Positions 16,021-24,330 of a DNA stretch of 28,644 nt are shown piece after piece (positions within the stretch are counted from its first letter, which is position 1; each line of letters opens with the position of its first letter). A model generated the notes under the pieces. It was not told where the DNA came from and did no database searches. It saw only the letters and a program-made list of their open reading frames with translations. The translations under genes were made by a program, and so were the position numbers. Where the stretch lies: the NCBI GenBank assembly GCA_041685645.1, contig JAWLFI010000010.1, positions 1-28,644 on the forward strand, written 5' to 3'. This DNA is from JAWLFI01 sp041685645 (lineage in GTDB: Bacteria > Bacteroidota > Bacteroidia > Chitinophagales > Saprospiraceae).

Positions 16021-16587
16021 TTAGTCGTGGTATGCCGTATTATGAGTAAGCTCGGCTCCACATTCGCTACACGTACCTTGAGACCCAGAACCACCAGAGC
16101 AGCCTGCACTACAGATGTAGTGATACTCACCGTCTTCGTTTTGCGCTGGTGTACTGGCTTGTTGCTGCTTCTGTAAATCTTGTAATTGGTCACCACCCTC
16201 CACATTCATTTGATTTTGAGACTGTTGGTTTTGGTTTTGGTTTCCTTGATTGTGGAATTCTTGATTGTGAACGTATTCAGTGCCACAAACCGGGCAATTT
16301 CCCTGGCTATCGCCTCCGCTGCCTTCGCATTCATTGGGACAAATGTAATGTTGCACATCTCCACCATCACCACCAGTAGCATTATCCTTCGTTGATAAGT
16401 CCGCCGAAGGAGTATTGGAAGGTTGAGTTGTGTTTTCAGTATTACCGGATTTGTCTTTTACCACATCCGGACGATCCCTTTCCTCACTGGCACAGCCAAT
16501 AGTAAGGAGAAAAACGAATCCCAGAAGAGGAAGAAGGACATTGAAGTTTTTATTTTTGATTGAGTTGCAATTGAAAATGCTGTTCAT
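16021..16587 (-). CDS. Lipoprotein with two zinc-ribbon-like (heavy-metal-binding-type) modules
   Basis: A 188-residue predicted lipoprotein: hydrophobic residues 17-31 followed by Cys32 (LLTIGC). The mature part begins with a charged, Thr/Ser/Asn-rich spacer. It then has two similar modules. Module 1 is C83-x3-C87-x10-C98-x2-C101-G ending in HNQEFH; module 2 is C159-x3-C163-x9-C173-x2-C176-G ending in HNTAYH. Both start with HYIC. A Gln/Asn-rich linker (about 113-148) joins them. The paired cysteines and trailing histidines resemble the small heavy-metal-binding domain found in metal-efflux proteins (YxCP..CP.CGM), but without its Met, so Zn or another soft metal is a guess. It has its own promoter and terminator. 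No metal transporter lies beside it. Function unknown. Confidence 0.8.
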   Translation of the reverse strand: MNSIFNCNSIKNKNFNVLLPLLGFVFLLTIGCASEERDRPDVVKDKSGNTENTTQPSNTPSADLSTKDNATGGDGGDVQHYICPNECEGSGGDSQGNCPVCGTEYVHNQEFHNQGNQNQNQQSQNQMNVEGGDQLQDLQKQQQASTPAQNEDGEYHYICSAGCSGGSGSQGTCSECGAELTHNTAYHD

Positions 16588-16662
16588 GAGTTTTGATTTT
16601 GGATGATTTGAGAATGAAAAAATGCCGAGAAGTACCCGACAGATTAATTCTGAAAGTTAATG

Positions 16663-16693
16663 CAAATGTATGTTTTGTATCTTCCTTATCCAA
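16663..16693 (-). promoter_or_regulatory. Promoter of the zinc-ribbon lipoprotein gene
   Basis: On the minus strand, TTTTTTG ending at 16691, a 20-base spacer, then TACATTTG (16670-16663), an exact TAnnTTTG match. It lies about 75 bases upstream of the start at 16587. The region 16588-16909 otherwise holds only this promoter, the opposing one at 16811-16841, and AT-rich leader sequence; I see no RNA gene in it. Confidence 0.7.
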
Positions 16694-16810
16694 AAAACGG
16701 ATACTAATACGTAATTTATTGTTTCATTGTGGAATAATTTGACTAGATGTTGACTTAACAGGAATTTCAGGTCGGAGGGGCTTATTAGTAAGGAATTTAG
16801 TGTCAGCCTG

Positions 16811-16841
16811 TTGAAAAGATAATAAATAAAGGTTATTTTTG
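16811..16841 (+). promoter_or_regulatory. Promoter of the PorP-like operon
   Basis: TTG (16811-16813), 20 bases, TATTTTTG (16834-16841), an exact TAnnTTTG match with the same spacer length as the opposing promoter. The transcript would begin near 16848, before the ATG at 16910; this also argues against the GTG at 16856 as the start, since it would leave almost no leader. Confidence 0.7.
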
Positions 16842-16909
16842 GCTATCATTTTAATGTGTTAAAAAAAAGTGCCATCTTCAAAGCTGAAAGAGTATATAAA
16901 TCTACATAC

Positions 16910-18028
16910 ATGAAAAAATTGCTACCCTATATATCGATGCTTGCGTGGCTTATCATTAGTGTCACTAACTCAAGTTCTCAGGATTTGTTTGTTAGTCAGT
17001 TTGATTTTGCTCCAATGATGACAAATCCGGCTCAGACGGGTGATTATTTCGGGACTTTGCGTTTAGGGGGTACTTACAGAGATCAGGGGTTTGCGGTGAC
17101 AAAAAGCCGATTCAATACTCCATCCTTTTATATCGACGCTCCTGTATTCGATGGTTTTGGAGAAAAAGACTGGATTGGAGTTGGTGGATATATTATTCAG
17201 GACCGAGCGGGTGCCGGGCAGTTAGTTACTGGCGAGTTTCAGTTTAGCGGTGCTTATCACCTATCCCTATCTCAAAATGCTTTCCGGTATTTTACTCTGG
17301 GGATTCAGATGGGGACTTATCAAAGAAGGTTCCGCCGGGCGAATAATTTGAGATTTGGCGATGGCTTAGGAGAAGGTCAGCAAAGCACTGATTTAGCCCG
17401 GGCTTCGACGGAAGGGCGACCGCGGTGGAGCTTTGCGATAGGAGGAATGTTTCGCACCAAAGATGCAAACGAGAATGAAATCAGAATTGGAGGTAAAGTC
17501 GGGCGATTTTTCCGCCATGATTACTCGATTTTGCAGCGGGGAGGTGGTCAGGGAATGCAACCGGGCGGCGGAGGATCTCCCGGAGGCCCTGGAGGTCAGG
17601 GTGAAATCTCTGGTCCGGGCGGGATTAGCCCGGGAGGCGCATTCACGAGGATTCCGCTGCGATACGTTGGTCATGCTTCCTATGATATCGGCTTGAATAA
17701 TGGATATGTCATTACTCCTCAGGCCATTTTTCAGCTAATGGATAATTTTACGGAGACAACGATACAAGTTCGGTCAAAAATTCCCGTTAATGAGGAGAAA
17801 GAAATATCTATGTTGGCAGGAGTGGGCTATCGGTTCAGTGATGCCGCTCAACTTTTGTTTGGTTTGGAAATAAAAGACTTGAGAGTGAGTTTAGCTTATG
17901 ATATGACGACTTCTGCCTTAGCTCAAGCCAACAATAGGGCAGGAGCTCTAGAGTTAGGAGTGATGTGGATTGTCAAAATTGAAAAAGACCCCGAGGTACA
18001 GCGACGTATTTTCTGCCCTCGATATTAG
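16910..18028 (+). CDS. PorP/SprF family type IX secretion membrane protein
   Basis: A 372-residue outer-membrane protein from the ATG at 16910; the frame is open back to a GTG at 16856, but 16910 gives a clean signal peptide (MKKLLPYISMLAWLIISVTN, cleavage near residues 23-24). The mature start LFVSQFDFAPMMTNPAQTG is the PorP/SprF hallmark, and the rest alternates in barrel-like strands ending in IFCPRY. PorP/SprF proteins are barrels that, with PorE-like partners, serve type IX secretion or attachment of gliding adhesins. The next gene encodes exactly such a partner 8 bases downstream. Residues 211-243 form an unusual loop with 18 glycines out of 33, plus Pro, Ser and Gln, inserted between two strands. 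No large adhesin gene is adjacent, so whether it serves secretion or surface attachment is open. Confidence 0.85.
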   Translation: MKKLLPYISMLAWLIISVTNSSSQDLFVSQFDFAPMMTNPAQTGDYFGTLRLGGTYRDQGFAVTKSRFNTPSFYIDAPVFDGFGEKDWIGVGGYIIQDRAGAGQLVTGEFQFSGAYHLSLSQNAFRYFTLGIQMGTYQRRFRRANNLRFGDGLGEGQQSTDLARASTEGRPRWSFAIGGMFRTKDANENEIRIGGKVGRFFRHDYSILQRGGGQGMQPGGGGSPGGPGGQGEISGPGGISPGGAFTRIPLRYVGHASYDIGLNNGYVITPQAIFQLMDNFTETTIQVRSKIPVNEEKEISMLAGVGYRFSDAAQLLFGLEIKDLRVSLAYDMTTSALAQANNRAGALELGVMWIVKIEKDPEVQRRIFCPRY

Positions 18029-18036
18029 AAGAAATC

Positions 18037-20106
18037 ATGAAAGATTCTTACATGAAATATTATTTAAGTACTCTGTTTTTGTGTCTGACCCTCGCGGTAT
18101 CAGCCCAGCCTTTTCGAGAAGCAACATATGAAGCCAAGTTAGCTGCAGCAGATGAATTGGTCGATGAAGGTTTTTATTTGGACGCGGTAGATGTGTATCG
18201 CGATTGTTACTCTGAAAGCAGAGATCTTTCAATTTTAGCTACAATTGCCCATTGCGAATATCTATATCGAGACTTCGATCGCTCCAAGCGATCTTTTGAG
18301 CGCGTTTTTAGAAAAGTCAAAAAGGACAACGCTCCCGAATTGGTATTTATGTATGCTCGTATCCTCAAGATGGAAGGAGATTACGAGGACGCTTACAGAC
18401 ATTTTAATATCGTTATAGACAACTCCGTCAGCGATTCTTTGAGCACTTTATGTGAAAATGAAATTGACGGGATGATGATGGCTTCCGATTTCGAACAACG
18501 CTACGATCTGTATGTCGAACCACTGGATAAAACCATCAATACCGCCTTTTCTGATATGGCGCCGGTGGAAGGTCCTCAGGGCGAGTTGTATTATTCCAAT
18601 TTTAATAGAAACTCTTATGTAGACTTCGAAGCAGAGGGAGAAGAAGACGAAAACCGCTTTGCTAAAATCAGATTTAGCAAAAGAGATGAGAATGGGGATT
18701 GGAAAAAGCCCGAAGCTATGGAAGAAGCGATTAATTATCAGGATTACCACATTGGAAGTCCTTCTTTTTCCAGAGATGGTAGCCAAATGTTTTTTACTCG
18801 GGCTATTATTCAAGGGAAAAAGGTCGTAGAATCCGATATATATACTTCTACTTACGACGGAGTCAACTGGACAGCTCCGGTTCGTTTGAATGGTGTGAAT
18901 GGCGAATACCCCGTTTTACATCCCTCGCCGGGAGAATTATTCGGAGAGCGGGTGCTGTTTTTTATCTCTGATCGTCCCGGCGGCGAAGGAGGATATGATA
19001 TTTACTATTCTCCTCTTCGGGGAGAGAATACTTATGGCTTGGCTGTAAATTTAGGACCTGAAATTAACTCGGTTGGAGATGAATACACTCCCTTTTATAC
19101 AAATGGTTATTTGTATTTTTCGTCTGATGGTCACCCGACGATGGGCGGAATGGATATTTTTTATTCAGAATGGGATGGAGAAAGTTGGAGTAAACCAGAT
19201 AATATGGGCTTGGGGTACAACTCGAGGTATGATGACTTTTTTTATAAGTTTAATTATGAGACAGATAAGGGATATCTGGTGTCCAATCGATCCAATGACA
19301 AAATCCGATCACTGCGGGGCGAGCACTGTTGCGATAATATTTACTCCGTAGGAATCAAGGATATTGAAATTGATGTATTGGCCAGTGCATTTGCCGATGA
19401 AGAGCCATTGCTTGGAGCTACTATAGAAGTAGCGGAAGTAAATGAGGCCGGGGAGATCATAAGTGCTAATAGCGCCTCAAGTGATGAGGGAAATACCTTT
19501 AAGTTTAGGATACAAGCCGATAAAAGATATCGAGTGTACACCTACAAGGATGGGTATGTTAAAGATTCTATAGAGATAAATACTATGGGAATGACGAAGT
19601 CCTATACCTTTAAGAAGCAGTTTAGTTTGGAGCCCGCAGAGCCTGAAACTGAAACCGTAACCATCAATCAGCCGATTCGGATGAATAATATCTACTACGA
19701 TTACGACGATGATAAAATACTGCCTGATGCGGAGAGTGACTTAAATAACCTCTATGACTTGATGCAAGAGTATCCGGAAATGGTTATCGAACTTTCATCT
19801 CATACAGACTCGCGGGGCGATGATGCATATAATGAGAATCTATCCCAGCGAAGAGCCGAAAATGCAAAGAAGTGGCTCGTTGAGAAAGGAATTGATTCAG
19901 ATCGAATTGTAGCGAAAGGCTACGGAGAAACGCAAATATTGAATGAGTGCACCAATAATGTGGAATGTTCAGAAGAAGAGCATAGGAAAAACAGGAGAAC
20001 CGAATTCAAAATAATTGAAGGTCCGGAAACTATTGAAATAAAAAAGGAAGTTAAAAAGGGGACTAAGAAATCTTCAAAAGGCAAGCTCAAATTAGAAGAG
20101 GATTAA
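18037..20106 (+). CDS. PorE-like TPR, beta-propeller, OmpA-domain protein
   Basis: A 689-residue envelope protein. Residues 1-24 are a signal peptide ending in VSAQ (Met6 is an alternative start). TPR-like helices cover about 30-150. PD40/WD40-type propeller blades follow to about 440 (for example SPSFSRDGSQMFFTRA and LFFISDRPGGEGGYDIYYS). A small beta domain of the carboxypeptidase-regulatory kind is near 448-540. The OmpA peptidoglycan-binding domain is about 545-665, with ELSSHTDSRGDDAYNENLSQ and the Cys pair of NECTNNVECSEEEH. The C-terminus is a Lys-rich tail. This domain order is that of PorE, which ties the type IX outer-membrane ring proteins to peptidoglycan. It is directly coupled to the PorP-like gene, so the two proteins probably act together. 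It is probably one of several paralogues in the genome. Confidence 0.9.
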   Translation: MKDSYMKYYLSTLFLCLTLAVSAQPFREATYEAKLAAADELVDEGFYLDAVDVYRDCYSESRDLSILATIAHCEYLYRDFDRSKRSFERVFRKVKKDNAPELVFMYARILKMEGDYEDAYRHFNIVIDNSVSDSLSTLCENEIDGMMMASDFEQRYDLYVEPLDKTINTAFSDMAPVEGPQGELYYSNFNRNSYVDFEAEGEEDENRFAKIRFSKRDENGDWKKPEAMEEAINYQDYHIGSPSFSRDGSQMFFTRAIIQGKKVVESDIYTSTYDGVNWTAPVRLNGVNGEYPVLHPSPGELFGERVLFFISDRPGGEGGYDIYYSPLRGENTYGLAVNLGPEINSVGDEYTPFYTNGYLYFSSDGHPTMGGMDIFYSEWDGESWSKPDNMGLGYNSRYDDFFYKFNYETDKGYLVSNRSNDKIRSLRGEHCCDNIYSVGIKDIEIDVLASAFADEEPLLGATIEVAEVNEAGEIISANSASSDEGNTFKFRIQADKRYRVYTYKDGYVKDSIEINTMGMTKSYTFKKQFSLEPAEPETETVTINQPIRMNNIYYDYDDDKILPDAESDLNNLYDLMQEYPEMVIELSSHTDSRGDDAYNENLSQRRAENAKKWLVEKGIDSDRIVAKGYGETQILNECTNNVECSEEEHRKNRRTEFKIIEGPETIEIKKEVKKGTKKSSKGKLKLEED

Positions 20107-20141
20107 ACTCTCTCTTGAAGAGCTCAACGAAAATTGAAATT

Positions 20142-20642
20142 ATGAAACAATGGGTAGTGTTATTACTTGTTTTATCTTCCTTTCTTTGCAGTGGTATGCA
20201 AAGTGCTGAAGCTCAAACTTTTGCTGAAAGCGGTGGAAATGGTGAAGACATCTCACCTCGATCATCTGAGGTGCCCGACTTCCAATCTGGTGACCCCGAA
20301 TTAGTTTTTGAAGAGCAGTTTTACGATTTTGGGCAAATAAAGAAAGGTCAGAAGCCCAAACATACCTTTGCATTTTTCAATCGGGGGACAGCGCCTTTAG
20401 AAATCGACATGGTTTCAGCTTGCGAATGCACCGAATTGGATTGGACAAGAGGTCTTATATACCCGGGTAAAAAGGGTCACATTTACGTGGAGTATGACAG
20501 CTCCGATCGGGATGGAGAGCAGGAGGTTACTATGGACGTAATCGCTTACAAAATGTTGCCAGATCAAAAAGAGCCGAAAGAAGAAGACATGATTTTGAGC
20601 CAGGCTCGATTTCGGGTCTTTGTAAAAGAGGTCTCAGAATAG
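20142..20642 (+). CDS. Secreted DUF1573 protein
   Basis: A 166-residue protein from the ATG at 20142; an in-frame TTG at 20115 would add a polar tail before the signal peptide and is unlikely. Residues 1-25 are a signal peptide (VVLLLVLSSFLCSG, cleavage after AEAQ). The domain from about 48 has the DUF1573 pattern: FYDFGQIKKGQKPKHTFAFF, SACECTELDW, and GLIYPGKKGHIYVEYDSSDR, with an Ig-like (ASH/MSP-like) fold expected. Function is unknown; the family is very common in Bacteroidota as secreted or periplasmic beta-sandwich proteins. It follows the PorE-like gene by 35 bases and is probably in the same operon, so a role with the PorP/PorE pair is possible (inference). Confidence 0.85.
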   Translation: MKQWVVLLLVLSSFLCSGMQSAEAQTFAESGGNGEDISPRSSEVPDFQSGDPELVFEEQFYDFGQIKKGQKPKHTFAFFNRGTAPLEIDMVSACECTELDWTRGLIYPGKKGHIYVEYDSSDRDGEQEVTMDVIAYKMLPDQKEPKEEDMILSQARFRVFVKEVSE

Positions 20643-20682
20643 GAATTTTCCCATTTGCTTTCTGCTTTTAACCTCAAACTTC

Positions 20683-21279
20683 ATGTGGAATCAAATTTTC
20701 GAGGCAGCCTATGCATTGGGGGTCCTGCAGTGGTTGGCCGTTGCTTTTGCTTTGGCCTACATCTATTTTGCCGCAAAAGATGACATAATTTGTTGGTTGT
20801 TTGGGATTCTTAGTAGTGGTTTGTGGGCCTACGTTTCCTGGTTTCAATATCAGTTACTCTACGACTCTGCTCTCAATCTATTCTACGTGGGTATGGGCGT
20901 GGTTGGATGGACGAATTGGAGAGCTGGAAATCGAAGTGGAGCACCAAAGACAATTAGTATTCTCCCTTTGAAAAGACATATCACAATAATTGCATTGGGG
21001 GTGTTGGTCAGCGGAGCTGCCGCATACATAGCCATCTATTATACGGAAGCCAGTTTGCCGTTTTGGGATGCACTGACAACCGTTTTTTCAGTAATAGCAA
21101 CCTTTTTGCTGATAGAGAAAAGGCTTCACCACTGGACCTATTGGATTATTATTGATGCCATTTATATCGGCATATACACCCATAGAGGTGCGTATCTATT
21201 CGCAGCTTTATTTGTTGTATATACGGTAGTGTCCGTGGTAGGGCTATTTCGTTGGTCTAAAATCCTTAGGGCTGAATAG
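20683..21279 (+). CDS. pnuC: PnuC family nicotinamide riboside/mononucleotide transporter
   Basis: A 198-residue membrane protein with about seven hydrophobic segments. The family features are YIYFAAKDDIICWLFGILSS near residues 26-45, NLFYVGMGVVGWTNWR near 66-81 (the WxxW motif), and TYWIIIDAIYIGIYTHRGAY near 150-169. PnuC proteins move nicotinamide riboside (or a related vitamin such as thiamine) by facilitated diffusion, usually driven by kinase trapping in the cytoplasm. No riboswitch fits in the 40 bases before the start and no thiamine kinase or NadR is adjacent, so nicotinamide riboside is the default guess. The supply of NAD would suit the neighbouring NADH-oxidising Nqr operon, but that is inference. 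Confidence 0.9.
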   Translation: MWNQIFEAAYALGVLQWLAVAFALAYIYFAAKDDIICWLFGILSSGLWAYVSWFQYQLLYDSALNLFYVGMGVVGWTNWRAGNRSGAPKTISILPLKRHITIIALGVLVSGAAAYIAIYYTEASLPFWDALTTVFSVIATFLLIEKRLHHWTYWIIIDAIYIGIYTHRGAYLFAALFVVYTVVSVVGLFRWSKILRAE

Positions 21280-21316
21280 TTAGCTGGGATTGTCTCTAAG
21301 CTGTAAAATCATAGTC

Positions 21317-21353
21317 TTTTCGTTATCTGAAGTCAAATCATTTAATATCTTTG
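21317..21353 (+). promoter_or_regulatory. Probable promoter of the nqr operon
   Basis: TATCTTTG (21346-21353) is an exact TAnnTTTG match. A degenerate -33 (TTTTCG, 21317-21322) lies 23 bases upstream. The leader to the nqrA ATG at 21410 is about 50 bases. No other promoter-like pair is seen in the 130-base gap after pnuC. Confidence 0.5.
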
Positions 21354-21409
21354 CAATCGATTTATAAAGCAGATGGAACTGCTATTTTAATACGGATAGA
21401 ATTTCACAT

Positions 21410-23059
21410 ATGAAGAGTCATTTTGGTAAAAGTTGCTCCGTGCTTACAACCTTATTTTTTTTAGCGCCCTTTCCCCTTTGGGCTCAAAGCGGCCAAGGAT
21501 TAGGATGGGGAAGTTTGGGCTTAATTGCCGTAGCGATTATAGCCATTTTAGGTGCTGTGGTCGTAGTGTCTGAAAATCTACTAAAAGTTGAGGCGAAGAG
21601 ATCAGGAGTCGATTTGCAATCGCGAAATAAAAATCCATTTGCCGGATTGAAGCGCGTTTTTCAAGGAGAGTTACCGTCATATCTCAAAGGGCAAAAACTA
21701 CATATACTTTCTAAAGGGCACGATATTGAATTACATGGTGCTGCAGTGCCCCCTAAGGAAATAGAGGAAATTCGCACGAAAACATACTCTGTTCAGCCGC
21801 CGAACTATAGAGGCATTCGTCCCATTCCAAAGCTGGAAGTGGAAGAGGGACAAACAGTGAAGGCAGGTGATCCGATCTTTTTCGATAAAGGGCATCCGGA
21901 AATAAAATACGTGTCTCCCGTGAGCGGAGAATTTGTGGAATTGCAAAGGGGCGCAAAACGCGCTATTACCAATTTGATTATTTTGGCTGACTCGGATGAG
22001 ATGACTTATCGCGAGGTGCCTGATTTTGATTTGAAGAAAGGCTCGAGAGAGGATCTTAAGAAGCATTTAATGAAATACGGAGGCTGGTCATTGTTGACAA
22101 AGAGACCATTTGATGTGGTGCCCGATCCGGAGGAAGATCCCAAATTTATTTTTATTTCTACTTTTGACACCTCTCCCTTAGCGCCGGATCTTAACCTGGC
22201 AGTGGAAGGTAGAGAAAAGGAATTTCAGGCTGGACTTGATGTTCTCAATCAACTTACCGATGGCAAAGTTTATCTGGGGCTGGATGGAAGAAAAAAGACA
22301 CCACCCGCTCGTGCTTTTATCGAAGCAACAGGTGTAGAGAAGCATTTTTTTAGAGGAGCTCATCCCGCAGGAAATGTGGGCGTTCAAATGCACCATGTGA
22401 ATCCCATTCATACTACGGATGTGGTCTGGACGGCTGATGTTCAAAATGTCATCACCCTGGGGGCATTATTCACTCAGAATAAATTTATGGCGGACAGAGT
22501 CGTAGCTCTTACGGGACATCGAGTAAAAAACCCTACCTACATTAGAGCAAAGGTAGGAGCAGACCTCAATGAAATATTGGAGGATAGCTTACATGATGGT
22601 GACAACCGAATCATTAATGGAAACGTTCTTTTTGGTAAGAAGAAAGGGGAAAAGAATATGTTTCTGGATGCGCGTTCTCAACAAATTACAGTTATCGATG
22701 AAGGAGACTATTACGAACCTTTTGGGTGGCTTATTCCGAATAAATTGAAGCCTTCTATTTCGAAAACATATCCCAACTTTCTGATTCCCGATTTAAAGTT
22801 TCGTGCAGATACGAATACCCACGGAGAAAAGAGAGCCTTTGTCGTTACGGGACAGTACGAGCAAATGTTGCCAATGGATATTTACCTTCAACACCTGATG
22901 AAGGCTATTATGATTAATGACTTTGAGCGAATAGAGGGCTTGGGAATTGCGGAGCTATCAGAAGAGGATGTTGCATTGGCGGAATTTGCCTGTACTTCCA
23001 AGATGCCGCTTCAGAAAATATTGCGCGAGGGATTGGAATACGTTGAATCTCAATTGTAA
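21410..23059 (+). CDS. nqrA: Na+-translocating NADH:quinone reductase subunit A, with N-terminal membrane extension
   Basis: A 549-residue NqrA, part of the six-subunit complex that couples NADH oxidation by quinone to Na+ export. The normal NqrA core starts near residue 97 (LHILSKGHDIELHGAA, matching the KKGLDxPIxG start of known NqrA) and runs to the end, including PPNYRGIRPIPKLEVEEGQ and VSPVSGEFVELQRGAKRAI. The first 96 residues are extra: a signal-peptide-like segment (1-26, ending LWAQS), a strong membrane helix (about 33-55, LGLIAVAIIAILGAVVVV), and a basic linker. With the signal cleaved, the helix would leave the core in the cytoplasm, where NqrA belongs. No other Met occurs before the core, so the extension is encoded, not an artefact of start choice. 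NqrA of Vibrio lacks such an anchor. First gene of the operon; nqrB follows after 20 bases. Confidence 0.96.
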   Translation: MKSHFGKSCSVLTTLFFLAPFPLWAQSGQGLGWGSLGLIAVAIIAILGAVVVVSENLLKVEAKRSGVDLQSRNKNPFAGLKRVFQGELPSYLKGQKLHILSKGHDIELHGAAVPPKEIEEIRTKTYSVQPPNYRGIRPIPKLEVEEGQTVKAGDPIFFDKGHPEIKYVSPVSGEFVELQRGAKRAITNLIILADSDEMTYREVPDFDLKKGSREDLKKHLMKYGGWSLLTKRPFDVVPDPEEDPKFIFISTFDTSPLAPDLNLAVEGREKEFQAGLDVLNQLTDGKVYLGLDGRKKTPPARAFIEATGVEKHFFRGAHPAGNVGVQMHHVNPIHTTDVVWTADVQNVITLGALFTQNKFMADRVVALTGHRVKNPTYIRAKVGADLNEILEDSLHDGDNRIINGNVLFGKKKGEKNMFLDARSQQITVIDEGDYYEPFGWLIPNKLKPSISKTYPNFLIPDLKFRADTNTHGEKRAFVVTGQYEQMLPMDIYLQHLMKAIMINDFERIEGLGIAELSEEDVALAEFACTSKMPLQKILREGLEYVESQL

Positions 23060-23079
23060 TCGTTGAAAACAATTATCTT

Positions 23080-24330
23080 ATGAGTAAGATTGCAGAAAAT
23101 ATAAAAAACAAGCTTGAGCCTAAAGAAGGAACATTGGCCCACACGGCCTTTGATGCTTTTTTTACCTTCTTGTTTACACCCAATAAGACGACTAAAGATG
23201 GCGTTCACATTCGGGACGGCATGGACCTTAAGCGAACGATGGTTCACGTAGTGATTGCACTGCAGTTGTGTTACATCGTCGGAACTTTCAATATTGGACA
23301 TCAGCATTTTACAGCGCTAGGCCTTCACGAAGGCTTTTTTGAAGCGATTCACCTGAAACTGGCCTACGGCTTAATTCAGTTGATTCCCATATTTATCGTA
23401 ACTCATGTGGTTGGACTGGGCGTTGAATTCTTTTACGCCTTCAAAAAGGGACACTCCGTGGAAGAGGGCTTCCTCGTAACAGGAGCTCTTATTCCGCTCA
23501 TTATGCCCCCTGATATTCCATTGTGGATTTTAGGTCTGTCCGTTGCCTTTGCGGTTATCCTCGGTAAAGAAGCTTTCGGTGGAACGGGAATGAATATTCT
23601 CAACATCGCATTGCTATCGCGGGCATTTATCTTTTTCGCCTATCCGATTACGATTGCCGGAGATCAAGTGTGGGTCAGTGGCTTTGAAACTATTGCTCCT
23701 GGAGCAATGGTAGACTATAACTGGTTTCACACTGGGTTCTTCAATGGAATTTTCGAAGCTGTAGGTTGGTCCCTGTTTGAACCCGGCGGTGCCATTGTCG
23801 ATGGCTTTACAGGGGCAACCCCGCTCGCATTAGCATATGAAGGAGGCTGGGAAGCCGTTACTCAGGTATATACCGAAGCTCAAATGTTTTGGGGCGGAAT
23901 CCCCGGCTCTATTGGTGAAACCAGTAAGCCGGCAGTATTGATAGGCGCAGCATTTATTCTGATTACCGGTATCGCCTCCTGGCGCATTATGTTGAGTATG
24001 ATCATAGGAGCTGCCGGAATGGGAATGATTATGAATGCCTGGGGTGCAAGTCCTTTTATGGAAGTGCCCTGGTACTATCAATTTTATATGGGGAGTTTCT
24101 TTTTTGCTATGGCATTTATGGCGACTGACCCCGTAAGTGCCGCTTCAACCAATAGAGGGAAATTAATTTATGGCCTACTCATAGGTATGATTGGTATGAT
24201 CGTTAGGGTGTGGAACCCTGCCTATCCGGAAGGGTGGATGCTATCCATTTTATTTCTGAATGTATTTGCTCCACTGATCGATCACTATGTTTTAGAGTCT
24301 AACATGAATAAAAGATTAAAACGTGCATAG
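23080..24330 (+). CDS. nqrB: Na+-translocating NADH:quinone reductase subunit B
   Basis: A 416-residue membrane subunit with about ten helices, homologous to RnfD. It carries the flavinylation motif DGFTGATPLA, with Thr247 the expected site of covalent FMN attachment. ILGKEAFGGTGMNILNIALL (about 161-180) is also strongly conserved. Family knowledge: NqrB binds riboflavin and FMN and contains the quinone site and the Na+ channel. The final CGT GCA TAG overlaps the GTG start of nqrC by eight bases, which points to coupled translation. Confidence 0.97.
   Translation: MSKIAENIKNKLEPKEGTLAHTAFDAFFTFLFTPNKTTKDGVHIRDGMDLKRTMVHVVIALQLCYIVGTFNIGHQHFTALGLHEGFFEAIHLKLAYGLIQLIPIFIVTHVVGLGVEFFYAFKKGHSVEEGFLVTGALIPLIMPPDIPLWILGLSVAFAVILGKEAFGGTGMNILNIALLSRAFIFFAYPITIAGDQVWVSGFETIAPGAMVDYNWFHTGFFNGIFEAVGWSLFEPGGAIVDGFTGATPLALAYEGGWEAVTQVYTEAQMFWGGIPGSIGETSKPAVLIGAAFILITGIASWRIMLSMIIGAAGMGMIMNAWGASPFMEVPWYYQFYMGSFFFAMAFMATDPVSAASTNRGKLIYGLLIGMIGMIVRVWNPAYPEGWMLSILFLNVFAPLIDHYVLESNMNKRLKRA

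Noticed and set aside
16856..16909. GTG start for the PorP-like gene
   Set aside because: It would put 18 polar residues before a clean signal peptide and lies almost at the predicted transcription start; the ATG at 16910 fits better.
20643..20682. Riboswitch before pnuC
   Set aside because: Only 40 bases separate it from the previous gene, too short for a thiamine or NAD-type riboswitch, and no conserved core is visible.
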